Made by a program: the position numbers and the translations under genes | The notes under the pieces: model-generated | Seen by the model: the letters and a program-made list of their open reading frames with translations, nothing else | Database searches by the model: none | Told to the model about the DNA's origin: nothing | Assembly: GCA_026874595.1 (NCBI GenBank) | Contig: CM049309.1 | Span: 92,778,723 to 92,842,722 of the forward strand | Source of the DNA: Sipunculus nudus | Lineage: Eukaryota; Annelida; Sipuncula; Golfingiida; Sipunculidae | Reading direction: 5' to 3' | DNA length: 64,000 nucleotides | Shown: piece by piece, positions 47,541 to 56,426 of the stretch | Layout: every line of letters starts with the position of its first letter | Position numbering within the stretch: position 1 is the first letter of the stretch

Positions 47541-47657
47541 ATTTAAATAAAATAGAGACTTTTTTAAATATAAAAACGTGTTTTTTTTGTCTTAACAATG
47601 AAAAAAAACTTACTACAGTAAAATGCAACAAAGTCCATCATCATCTTGTTTGTTCAG

Positions 47658-49163
47658 TCATTTAAGTATAGTTTGGAATTCACTGTCATCCCTTTTTTCT
47701 TCTGCGAACTTTGATTGTTCGATGCTCATTCGCGAACTGCAGGAACACAGGATCATGTGACGGTTTTTGTTGTCGAGATGAGGGCTTCCATTTTTAACGC
47801 GTGAAGGCATCAGCACGTGTAAGATCTTAGCGGGCACAGCATCGTCGTCCACGATATTAACCAGCATGGCTAAGAACCTGGGCGCGGAGAAGGCTACTTC
47901 TTGTACTTGAACGGGTGCGCAGTGTCGGCCGGAGAACACATCATGATTGAAAAGGACTACACCGTGTGTAGTATTCAGATTCCAGGTGAAACATTCCACA
48001 TTGGGCTGTAAGATCTGGAAGATGGGAGTCACATCAGCGGTGATACAGTCATTGCCGAACAGATACCGCATGGCCGCACTTTGATTGTAGATACCATTCC
48101 AGGAATCAGGCAGGGTCTTTGATTCCAGGAAATTGAATTTGATAGCATAGGTGATCAATTCGATGGCGCGGTTACTCAGTAGGAATCGGAAAATGCATGA
48201 CGGGACTGTGAATGCGCTCCACCCGTTTTTCAGCTGACCCGGGGCGTGTTGTTTTGACCAATTTTCAGCCAGGAAGTATCGCGCTTTGGTTTGATGCGAG
48301 GTTGTTTTCTCACCCGTTTTCAAATCAACCAGCGCTTCACGTTGCATGATGAGGATAAAATTTTTACCTTCATCCAGAAATGCGGCAATTTCTAGACGTG
48401 CTCTCCAGAACATATCTTTAGGCGGGGTGCATTCTTTGTGTACGGAAGTTTCATCACAGCGGTTCAAATGGCGCAAGATCTTGGAGGCCCCATTCATTTC
48501 TTCCAGAGTCCATTTTTCTTTGTGACAGAATTCTAAGAAATCAGTAGCCTCTTTTTCCAGGGGATTGGTTTTCACCAGGTAGACCGTACTAAGAATACGC
48601 GATTTCGGTACACCGCATTTCAGCATGGCATTGACAGCACGAATTTGTTCTTTTTTCAGCGCGTCGACCACGGTTGTCATTGTATCAGTGTGTTTCTCGT
48701 AATCAGCATACCCTTGCCACAATTCGAAATCGGGTAGAGATTTCTTGGGTTGTGGTGGTGTTTCAGTTTCCTTGGCGGGGGGTGGTGGTCCTTCAACGAC
48801 CATCGGCTCCGGTTCTTTTACCGGTTCTTGCACGTTACCAGTCTCTGGTCCGGGGGTGGCACTTGGAACATCGTTAGCAGACGAATGGGTTTCACAGCAA
48901 GGCGGGTTGTCCAAGGCTGGTTTCTTGTTTTCAAATATATGATCAAGAGGGCTCGGTTTCATTTGCCCTTCTTCCATCCACCTGGCGGCATCTTCTTGAT
49001 CTTGTAATTTTTGCCATTCTTCACGTGTGAGTTTTTCTTTCTCCATACTGTCAACAAGCACTTGGGGTATTTCGTCTTCAAACCAAGCGGGTGATGACCA
49101 TGTGATTACTCGTGGTGGGTCGGAGTAATCGTAGGAGTCAAGTTTTGAACGATACTTGTACAA
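47658..49163 (-). CDS. Unknown ~500-aa protein, start unclear
   Basis: I do not recognise it. The given frame covers 501 codons. The first in-frame ATG is only at 49,046 (462 aa), yet the frame is open and protein-like up to about 49,290. The N-terminal part is charged. About 75-145 is Pro/Glu-rich and probably disordered. From about 150 to the end it looks folded, with several Cys pairs and a helix-rich core (for example IRAVNAMLKCGVPKSRI and FLLSNRAIELITYAIKF). A TATA box lies at 49,306-49,299, and the first ATG after it (49,264) is in another frame. This suggests a one-base indel in the copy or assembly, or non-AUG initiation. It diverges from the polymerase gene across a shared promoter, fitting an early or regulatory role (inference only). 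Confidence 0.65.
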   Translation of the reverse strand: MYKYRSKLDSYDYSDPPRVITWSSPAWFEDEIPQVLVDSMEKEKLTREEWQKLQDQEDAARWMEEGQMKPSPLDHIFENKKPALDNPPCCETHSSANDVPSATPGPETGNVQEPVKEPEPMVVEGPPPPAKETETPPQPKKSLPDFELWQGYADYEKHTDTMTTVVDALKKEQIRAVNAMLKCGVPKSRILSTVYLVKTNPLEKEATDFLEFCHKEKWTLEEMNGASKILRHLNRCDETSVHKECTPPKDMFWRARLEIAAFLDEGKNFILIMQREALVDLKTGEKTTSHQTKARYFLAENWSKQHAPGQLKNGWSAFTVPSCIFRFLLSNRAIELITYAIKFNFLESKTLPDSWNGIYNQSAAMRYLFGNDCITADVTPIFQILQPNVECFTWNLNTTHGVVLFNHDVFSGRHCAPVQVQEVAFSAPRFLAMLVNIVDDDAVPAKILHVLMPSRVKNGSPHLDNKNRHMILCSCSSRMSIEQSKFAEEKRDDSEFQTILK

Positions 49164-49298
49164 TTTGCCTAATCTCTGGAACCTCAGCGAGTCGGCAGAT
49201 TCAAGTTTGTAGTTGTGCTTGTTCTCTCGTACAAAATCGAGCAGCTGGAATTTTTCTGCGGCATGGGAGGCGTATGCCAGACTTAAAAAGCCCCCCGA

Positions 49299-49413
49299 CT
49301 TTTATAGTTTCGAAACCGGAAGTATCAAATAAATTATAGATGTCTACCGGAAATGCTTTGAAAAAATTAATACCCACCGGAAATGCTTTCAACAAAATAA
49401 CTTCTATTTATAG
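49299..49413. promoter_or_regulatory. Divergent promoter between the ~500-aa gene and the polymerase gene
   Basis: TATAAAAG on the minus strand (49,306-49,299) and TATTTATAG on the plus strand (49,405-49,413) face apart. Between them lie one ACCGGAAGT (49,315) and two ACCGGAAATGCTTT copies (about 49,347 and 49,376). The polymerase ATG at 49,454 is 49 bp from its TATA. Confidence 0.65.
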
Positions 49414-49453
49414 GAGGTCACGTGGGGTCTTTGCCAGTCATTCAGCGTCAGCC

Positions 49454-52400
49454 ATGGCAACGTCACGACCTTACACGTTAATGGAAAAAACCCAGGCCTA
49501 CTTCAAAAGATTCAAGAAAAAAGGAGTGGTGGTTCAGGTACTGCCTGACTTGGAAAAGCTGAAAAAGAAGAAAACTTATGAAGCGTTGTACAGTATATTT
49601 GAACCGCTGTTGGACGAATGGAAAAAAACTTTAACCGAAGAATGTTTCGCTCAAGTTAACATGATTTCACCAGGTCTACAAAACAAAGCATTCAATACAA
49701 AATGGTTGCGCAAAGAAGATTTAACATTAGAATACATCATGACGCAAGTAGAGAAAACTTTAAACAGCAATGAACATTTTCGCCTTACCCCAGACTTTGA
49801 AATGGAATTGAAGACGGTAGAAATACCTGAATCAGTCGGAGGGCCCTGCAAACAAGTCTGGCAAAAGAACCCACGTACTTATTTGGATCCTGGGAAAATA
49901 TCTCGTGCATACCAACGGGAAGATTGTTTTATTGCCGCTTTTATATTAATGGATTGGAACAATCAAAACAGATTTCCACGCCAGTGGCGCACGCGATCTT
50001 TATCGAAAGCCCTGTTGAAAGAATTGGACACAGAAGTTAAAAGAATTAAGAAAGACGCAAAAATCACCCGTTCTCGAGTGAGCATCAGTGAAATGAAACG
50101 GATCAGTGAATTGTTTCCTGACAAGAACATCTTGGTTTTTCATGATGAAGGGGATCAAGTTTTGTTTCGATCAGCAAACTGGTCGTCAGAGAAACCTACA
50201 GTTTTGATTTTGGCTAATGATGGGCATGCATGGGGAATTTTAAAAATCAAAAATCATTTATCCAAAACAAGTGATTTTTGTATAGTGTGTTTTAAATACA
50301 TGGGGAAAAAAATGCACCAGTGTGTAGGCGTGTGTAAAATGTGCGGTTTAGCACCTAAGTGTAAATTCAATGAAGACAAAGACAAATTAATGAAGTGCAG
50401 CGATTGCGGGTTTTATGGGTTTTACGGGGAAAACTGTTTTAACAAACATAAGAAATCCATCTCAGGGAAATCGAGCACGTGTAAAAAAAGAAAAATCTGT
50501 GAAAACTGTGGGCAGATTTTATATGATGCCAAACATCAATGTGGTTTTTACAAATGCAATATTTGTCACATGGATGTCGCTGTGGGTACGGCCCATTCGT
50601 GTTACATGAAACCTTTGAAATCAAATTACGTGGATTCAAAACTCCCCCGCCCGTACCTATTTTGGGATACGGAAGCCATGCAATCCCCGCCGAATGAAAA
50701 AGGCATATCGGTGCACACGGTCAATGCCATCGTAGCCCATTACGTGTGCGAATTTTGTTTACAAAAAATTCATATGGAAGACGTTCTCCGCGCGGACTCA
50801 CAAAATTGTAAATGCGGGCGATTTCAGTTTAAAGATGTAAATTCGTTTTTTGATTGGATGTTCCACGATATGCGATATTGGTCAGAGAGAACCACTATAT
50901 GTTTTGCTCATAACTTCGGTGGGTACGACGGCGGTTTCCTGCAACAGTATCTGATTTCAAAAGGATGGGCGGCCGATTACATCATTGCCCGCGGGTTACG
51001 GGTCATCACTATGAGAGCGAAATGGGTAGACTTTAAAGATTCGTTGAATTTGATCCCCATCGCATTAGCGAAATTCCCTAAAGCGTTCGGTTTAACTGAA
51101 TTGAAGAAAGGGTATTTTCCGTACATGTTCAACACCATGGAAAATGATGATTATGAAGGCCCGATGCCTGAGAAAAGATTTTTCAAACAAAACGGGAACG
51201 CGGAATTCGATCAGTGGTATGAAGACAAAGTCAAATCAGGTTATATTTGGAACCATCAGCAAGAATTGTTTGAGTATTGTAACAGCGATGTAGAATTATT
51301 AAAACAAGGGTGTTTGAAATTTCGGGAAACGTACCATTTGAAAACGGGGTTTGATATATTCTTGCACTCTTCCACTCTTCCTGCGGCTTGCATGTATGAT
51401 TACCGGTTAAATTATTTAAAGCCCAATCAAATCGCCATGATCCCGCCTTTGATTTCACGCACTCATGTATCCGAGAAAGCGAACCAATGGTTGGATGAAT
51501 TACAAGTGAACACGCCGTACAAAATTCACCGCGGTGAAGACAATTGGAACGCGAAAGAATGTCAGATTCAATTATGTGACGGGAAATACGTAACCGTGGA
51601 TGGGTACTGCCCTGAAACCTTCACCGTGTATGAATTTAACGGGTGTATTTGGCACGGATGCCCTGTATGCACGGATCCTGAAGGTACGGTGCCGAATTCC
51701 AACTTGGTCAATTACCAAGCGCACGCTCACCAAATGAAAAAAGAATCGAAATTGCGTATGACCGGTTATTCAGTGGTATCCATTTGGGAACACACGTACG
51801 TCCCCCGGAAATCTATCGAGGTAAAAAAACATTTACAACCGCGAGACGCTTTTTTCGGAGGGAGGACCAATGCAACGTGTTTGTACAAGAAAATCACTAA
51901 CGCGGATGAAAGGATCGATTATTATGACGTGACATCCTTGTACCCGTATGTACAAAAAAACAACAAGTACCCTGTGGGTGAACCGAAAGTGGTGATGAAA
52001 CCTACATTAGAAAGATTGAACCAATCCCCGGGTGGAATTTTTTGTGGTAAATTTCTACCTCCCAAGAATTTGTTCAATCCGGTATTGCCGTACCGTGCGT
52101 GCAATAAATTGATGTTTCCCCTATGCGCGAAATGTGCGGAAACGTGTAACCAAAGGGAAAAATGCCAGCATAAAGAAAGCGAGCGTGTTTTGGTAGGGTC
52201 TTGGTGCATTCCCGAAGTCAAAACAGCTTTGGAGAAAGGATATGAATTAATAGAGGGGTATGAAATGTGGGAATGGGAAAATTGGGAATTCATTTTCGGC
52301 CCATACATCGAGAAATGGTATGTGGAGAAAACCCAGGCTTCAGGTTGGCCTACAGACGACCCGATGGAACGTACAGAGTATGTGAAATTGTTGAAAGAGA

Positions 52401-53194
52401 AACAAGGCATTACCATTGATCCTGATAAAGTCGCCCATAACCCAGCATTACGGTTTGTTGCCAAACAAGCCTTGAACACCTTGTGGGGAAAGTTTGGTCA
52501 AAAAGACGGGCAAGTTAAAAAAGTGCAAGTGACCGATTACGATGAATTGATCAACATATTAGATGATCCGACAGCAGATGTATTGGACATTGTGAATCTG
52601 GGCGAACACGTTGTGCAAGTAGAATGGAAGAAAACCGAAGACGACTACGATTTGGGCCGTACCAACAATGTGGTGATAGCTGCTTTTACGACCTGTTATG
52701 GTCGAATGGAACTGTACAAAATTTTAGATTTTTTGCAGGAAAGGGTATTGTATTTCGACACTGATTCCGTGATATTTTATTCAGGGCCCAACGACCTACC
52801 GTTACCGACGGGGCCGTTGATGGGGGATTTAACAGATGAGTTGGATGGTGGGAAGATTGTAGAATTTGTGAGTGGGGGACCCAAGAATTATGGGTATTTG
52901 GGGGTAGACAGAAACGGGAAGAAAATGGCGTGTCAGAAAGCCCGAGGGTTTCAAATTGAAGGGAAGGTGGATTTTTATGATTTAAAGAATATGGTTGATG
53001 CTTTATTGAAGGGTGAGGTACAGACCCCAATGAATGTCCCTATTGAATTCCATGTGTTACGGGATAAGCAAGGCAATGTGAAATCCATGCAATTGGATAA
53101 AATGTATACAGCTGTATATGACAAACGCCGGTTTTGGCGTGAAGGCGATGGTCTTGATATGTACACTACATTTCCTTATGGTTTTTCAAAATAA
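49454..53194 (+). CDS. polB: Protein-primed family B DNA polymerase
   Basis: Replicates the element's linear DNA with protein priming (family knowledge). From ATG 49,454 (context GCCATGG) it has 1,246 residues. Exonuclease motifs are DTE at 405, NFGGYDG at about 487-493 and YCNSDVELL. Polymerase motifs are A, DVTSLYPYV (Asp825), B, KQALNTLWGKFG (Lys1004), and C, YFDTDS (Asp1102 and Asp1104). All catalytic residues are present. Before the exonuclease are a Cys...His region (EDCFIAAF, then ANDGHAWGIL), possibly OTU-like, and a cluster of CxxC/CxxH zinc motifs. The frame is open up to an ATG at 49,340, but that extension contains the TATA box and is probably untranslated. The stop lies inside an AATAAA (53,190-53,195), a possible poly(A) signal. 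Confidence 0.95.
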   Translation: MATSRPYTLMEKTQAYFKRFKKKGVVVQVLPDLEKLKKKKTYEALYSIFEPLLDEWKKTLTEECFAQVNMISPGLQNKAFNTKWLRKEDLTLEYIMTQVEKTLNSNEHFRLTPDFEMELKTVEIPESVGGPCKQVWQKNPRTYLDPGKISRAYQREDCFIAAFILMDWNNQNRFPRQWRTRSLSKALLKELDTEVKRIKKDAKITRSRVSISEMKRISELFPDKNILVFHDEGDQVLFRSANWSSEKPTVLILANDGHAWGILKIKNHLSKTSDFCIVCFKYMGKKMHQCVGVCKMCGLAPKCKFNEDKDKLMKCSDCGFYGFYGENCFNKHKKSISGKSSTCKKRKICENCGQILYDAKHQCGFYKCNICHMDVAVGTAHSCYMKPLKSNYVDSKLPRPYLFWDTEAMQSPPNEKGISVHTVNAIVAHYVCEFCLQKIHMEDVLRADSQNCKCGRFQFKDVNSFFDWMFHDMRYWSERTTICFAHNFGGYDGGFLQQYLISKGWAADYIIARGLRVITMRAKWVDFKDSLNLIPIALAKFPKAFGLTELKKGYFPYMFNTMENDDYEGPMPEKRFFKQNGNAEFDQWYEDKVKSGYIWNHQQELFEYCNSDVELLKQGCLKFRETYHLKTGFDIFLHSSTLPAACMYDYRLNYLKPNQIAMIPPLISRTHVSEKANQWLDELQVNTPYKIHRGEDNWNAKECQIQLCDGKYVTVDGYCPETFTVYEFNGCIWHGCPVCTDPEGTVPNSNLVNYQAHAHQMKKESKLRMTGYSVVSIWEHTYVPRKSIEVKKHLQPRDAFFGGRTNATCLYKKITNADERIDYYDVTSLYPYVQKNNKYPVGEPKVVMKPTLERLNQSPGGIFCGKFLPPKNLFNPVLPYRACNKLMFPLCAKCAETCNQREKCQHKESERVLVGSWCIPEVKTALEKGYELIEGYEMWEWENWEFIFGPYIEKWYVEKTQASGWPTDDPMERTEYVKLLKEKQGITIDPDKVAHNPALRFVAKQALNTLWGKFGQKDGQVKKVQVTDYDELINILDDPTADVLDIVNLGEHVVQVEWKKTEDDYDLGRTNNVVIAAFTTCYGRMELYKILDFLQERVLYFDTDSVIFYSGPNDLPLPTGPLMGDLTDELDGGKIVEFVSGGPKNYGYLGVDRNGKKMACQKARGFQIEGKVDFYDLKNMVDALLKGEVQTPMNVPIEFHVLRDKQGNVKSMQLDKMYTAVYDKRRFWREGDGLDMYTTFPYGFSK

Positions 53195-53204
53195 AGTTTG
53201 TGTG

Positions 53205-53212
53205 TATAAATA
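53205..53212 (+). promoter_or_regulatory. TATA box for the packaging ATPase gene
   Basis: TATAAATA, 37 bp before ATG 53,242 and 11 bp after the polymerase stop codon. Confidence 0.6.
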
Positions 53213-53241
53213 TCTGTGTGGTCATTGTTTTTTTTCAAAAG

Positions 53242-53862
53242 ATGTGGTACAAATTCCATCATCCGTTTACCATGTTGATCGCCGGACCAACCTCGTCCGG
53301 GAAAACAGTGTGGGTGTGCAAGTTGATCAAACATATGACTGAAATGATTGATCCGGTACCTGAACGAGTGCTGTGGTGTTATGCCGAACCTCAAGCCATT
53401 TATACCGAGTTAAAACAAATGTTAAAAGATAAAATATTTTTTCAAGAAGGGTTACCTCCGAGAAATATAAAAGCCGGAACGTTATTAGTCATCGACGATT
53501 TGATGCGAGAAAGCGGTGTAGAAACAGCAAAAATATTTGAAAAAGGAAGCCATCACAGAAACATATCTATTATCTTTATCGCTCAAAATTTATTTCATCA
53601 GAAAAAAGAACAACGGGACATTTCGTTAAATTCGCATTACATGGTGTTAATGAAAAATCCACGGGACCGTTTACAATTTGAATCGTTAGCCCGTCAAGTT
53701 TACCCCACCAAAGCAAAAGAATTACGTCACATTTATGAAGATGCTACAAAAGAACCGCACGGGTATTTGTTGTTAGATTTTACGCAGAGGTGCCCGGATG
53801 AATACCGGTTAAGAACAAAAATATTCCCTGACGAAGAACATATTTATTATCAACCAGAATGA
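53242..53862 (+). CDS. FtsK/HerA-type genome packaging ATPase
   Basis: It drives DNA into the capsid in related viruses (family knowledge). It is 206 residues from ATG 53,242. The longer reading from GTG 53,200 would pass through the TATA box and is not used. Walker A is GPTSSGKT (residues 15-22) and Walker B is TLLVIDDLM (Asp85-Asp86). A later AQNLFHQKKEQRDISLNSHY block resembles the arginine/sensor region of A32-like ATPases. Length is normal for Polinton ATPases. Its stop overlaps the next ATG (ATGA), so the next gene may share its transcript. Confidence 0.92.
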   Translation: MWYKFHHPFTMLIAGPTSSGKTVWVCKLIKHMTEMIDPVPERVLWCYAEPQAIYTELKQMLKDKIFFQEGLPPRNIKAGTLLVIDDLMRESGVETAKIFEKGSHHRNISIIFIAQNLFHQKKEQRDISLNSHYMVLMKNPRDRLQFESLARQVYPTKAKELRHIYEDATKEPHGYLLLDFTQRCPDEYRLRTKIFPDEEHIYYQPE

Positions 53863-56393
53863 TTCCGTTTGCGGTACATATTGCCGGGGTGACGGTGGTA
53901 GCGGTGATAGAACTTTTAATTGAGTTGGCCGTGCAAGCCATCGAATGGGGTGTGGAAGAATTATTCAGATACATCCAATGGAAAAGGGCTGGTATGCCAT
54001 CATCAGATGCCAGTCAGAAAAAAGGATGGTTACAAATCGAAGGCAACTACCGTGTGTTTTGGCCCCCTCCGGATTCTTACGTTTTCAGTTTACACGACAT
54101 TTATGTGAAACAGAAAACAAATAAAAAAGGATATTTAAAAACGAGGTTAGCTTTTGTCAAACAAAAAGATAAAACATTTAAAATCCGTTTAGTGAAAGTG
54201 CGAAAATCACAATTGGAAGGCCGTATGCAGACCAGCAATGATGCGGGGAGACCGATTATTTTAGATGCGGATACATCTCAGAAAGTGATTGATTGGTTTA
54301 ATGAGTCTAAAATTGTTGACCGATGGATTGTCGTCAATACTTTAATGTTGGTCTACCTTCAATTTCCTTGGCATTTATGGTATTCAGCATTAATCAATCA
54401 ACCTTTAGAAGCAAGGTACGTCCCATCATTAACCGAAAAATGGGGAAATAAAGATCCACGGTACCAAACATATTATGACCGTTACAATTCAAACGGGAAA
54501 CATTACTGGGCCTACCATAAACGTATCAACGGGAAAACTTATATGCGCGTGGATATCCCGTTACCCATTGAAGAATTAAATGTTAAAGGGTATATCACCG
54601 AAGGCAAACGTGTCCCGTGTTTAACGAGAGACCCGACCTCTAGAAAATATCTAGATATAGGGAAATCGGAATGGTACCATCAATTTTTTATTGACATGGA
54701 AAAAGGTAAAAAATATCGGGAAGAATTTATGAATGAATTAACAGAAAAAGAAATGTTAGGAAAATCTCCGTTCAGTGGAAATAAAAATTTAGAAGATTTT
54801 GGAATCCGACCTGTGCCGGGCTTGAGTTCACCGACTAACCGTACTAAAATAACAAAATATGGTTGGGCTCATAAAGACGATGGGATTTGGATAGAAGAAC
54901 CGTTTATCAATATATATTTACCTCAATATTATAATATTCACACCAGATATTATAAGAAAAAAACGGTGATGATGAAAGTGATTAATAAAGTGCGATTAGC
55001 CATACAAAATGAAATGTTTCAATTGTGGCGTCCGGTATGGTGGAAAATCAACGGTCCTGACGCCCCTGGGTTTGAAAACGAAATGGAAGGAGACCCGTTT
55101 TGGGGTGTATCGTTTGATCAGTACGGGACCTTATTTGAATTACCCATACCCCATTTTTACCATCCTCCTCATTTACGTCAAGAATTATTAGAAATCCGTG
55201 AAAGTTTTCATATGGACGCAAAACTGTTATCCATGCCAGCTTTTCATAAAACCCGCCCAGAATCGCGGACGTATAAAGCGTATAAACAACTACAACCGTA
55301 TCAAAATTGGACTTGGTACTTATTACATGCGGAGTATGGTATTTCTGAACAAATTAAACGAAACACACAATTAGATTATCACGGGTTAAAAATGTATTAT
55401 AACATTTTAAGAGAACGCGGGCAGGAAGTAGAAAATTTACCGGATATGCCGGGAAAAATACCTATGAAGATTCATTGGCTATTAGAATACATTTTAACGG
55501 ACGAAACCGTGGATTTGGATACGTCGTATTCCCCGTGGTACAAATTATTTAACGAAGATCAAGTCCGAAAATATCGCAGTAAATATTTAAAAGTAAGAAA
55601 ATATGATTTAGTTTTAAAATTATTTTATGAACGGGATAAAATCGGAGTGGCTGATAAAGCCGTGTTGGGAGAAATTATGGGATTAGCCCGACCGTTTATC
55701 GGTGCACCCACGTGGGATCCGATGAATCCGTTACCAGAAATTCCTGAATTATACCCTTCTTGGAAAAAAATGGAAACGATGAAACGACAATTATGGTTAA
55801 ACGAAACAGAACTGGATTTAGCAAAAGAATGTTTAATTCAAGTGACTCATTTTTTTCGTACATATTCTTATTTCGATACTCGCGAAGACGACCATAATCC
55901 CGCGCGCCGACCTTGGGCGAAACTGTATAAGAGGGTAAACCGTTGGTTGAAAGAATTATGGCAGTTTGAAACAGAAGTGTATTTCGTGCATGGCTTTCCA
56001 CAACCAGGGTTTTGGCGTCATCCAGCTCCCGAAAAAGATTACGGGAAAGGACAAGATGTAGGATATTGGAAAAAAGAACAAGAAAAAATAAAGAAAGAAA
56101 TTAAGAAAAAAGAGATTCTAATAACACACGAACAGAAAAAGAGAATCCCGTCCACTTGGGATTGGACAACATTAAAGAAAAATTTTTCGGCGTATCACGA
56201 GAATAAAGAACGTGTGCGCGCGTTAGATTTGATAAGAAAAAAACAACAAGTTAACAGTAAAGTGGAAGACAGTCCTGAAAAGAAACGGGCTCGAATAGAA
56301 TACCGTGAAAAAATGAGAGCTTGGTATTCGGTAGGAAAATCAGAACCAAATAAACCGGTTGACACGGGGAAAGGAAGGACGGTAGGAGTATAA
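53859..56393 (+). CDS. Unknown 844-aa protein; candidate major structural protein
   Basis: It starts in the ATGA overlap with the ATPase stop. Residues 3-35 form a hydrophobic helix that is probably membrane-inserted. The rest is large, aromatic-rich (many Trp, Tyr and Pro) and ends in a basic, Lys-rich tail after about residue 720. In Polintons the double jelly-roll major capsid gene usually sits near the ATPase and the penton gene, and this is the only large frame in that place. However, the N-terminal membrane helix and the Trp-rich helical look are not typical of a hexon, and I see no signature that settles it. A membrane-bound virion protein is an equal possibility. Its TAA stop lies within the TATA box of the next gene. 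Confidence 0.75.
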   Translation: MIPFAVHIAGVTVVAVIELLIELAVQAIEWGVEELFRYIQWKRAGMPSSDASQKKGWLQIEGNYRVFWPPPDSYVFSLHDIYVKQKTNKKGYLKTRLAFVKQKDKTFKIRLVKVRKSQLEGRMQTSNDAGRPIILDADTSQKVIDWFNESKIVDRWIVVNTLMLVYLQFPWHLWYSALINQPLEARYVPSLTEKWGNKDPRYQTYYDRYNSNGKHYWAYHKRINGKTYMRVDIPLPIEELNVKGYITEGKRVPCLTRDPTSRKYLDIGKSEWYHQFFIDMEKGKKYREEFMNELTEKEMLGKSPFSGNKNLEDFGIRPVPGLSSPTNRTKITKYGWAHKDDGIWIEEPFINIYLPQYYNIHTRYYKKKTVMMKVINKVRLAIQNEMFQLWRPVWWKINGPDAPGFENEMEGDPFWGVSFDQYGTLFELPIPHFYHPPHLRQELLEIRESFHMDAKLLSMPAFHKTRPESRTYKAYKQLQPYQNWTWYLLHAEYGISEQIKRNTQLDYHGLKMYYNILRERGQEVENLPDMPGKIPMKIHWLLEYILTDETVDLDTSYSPWYKLFNEDQVRKYRSKYLKVRKYDLVLKLFYERDKIGVADKAVLGEIMGLARPFIGAPTWDPMNPLPEIPELYPSWKKMETMKRQLWLNETELDLAKECLIQVTHFFRTYSYFDTREDDHNPARRPWAKLYKRVNRWLKELWQFETEVYFVHGFPQPGFWRHPAPEKDYGKGQDVGYWKKEQEKIKKEIKKKEILITHEQKKRIPSTWDWTTLKKNFSAYHENKERVRALDLIRKKQQVNSKVEDSPEKKRARIEYREKMRAWYSVGKSEPNKPVDTGKGRTVGV

Positions 56394-56396
56394 AAG
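56389..56396 (+). promoter_or_regulatory. TATA box overlapping the upstream stop codon
   Basis: TATAAAAG at 56,389-56,396 contains the TAA stop (56,391-56,393) of the 844-aa gene. ATG 56,427 follows 38 bp after its first base. Confidence 0.65.
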
Positions 56397-56426
56397 AAAG
56401 TTATTTAACCGGGATCATACAGAAAA

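Noticed and set aside
49340-49453. Longer N-terminus for PolB from ATG 49,340
   Set aside because: This stretch contains the TATA-like box and short repeats; ATG 49,454 has a strong context and proper spacing.
51922-52479. 185-aa minus-strand frame inside PolB
   Set aside because: Antisense of a conserved polymerase region; no independent signal.
53200-53241. GTG start for the packaging ATPase
   Set aside because: A eukaryotic-type gene should use ATG, and the segment includes the TATA box.
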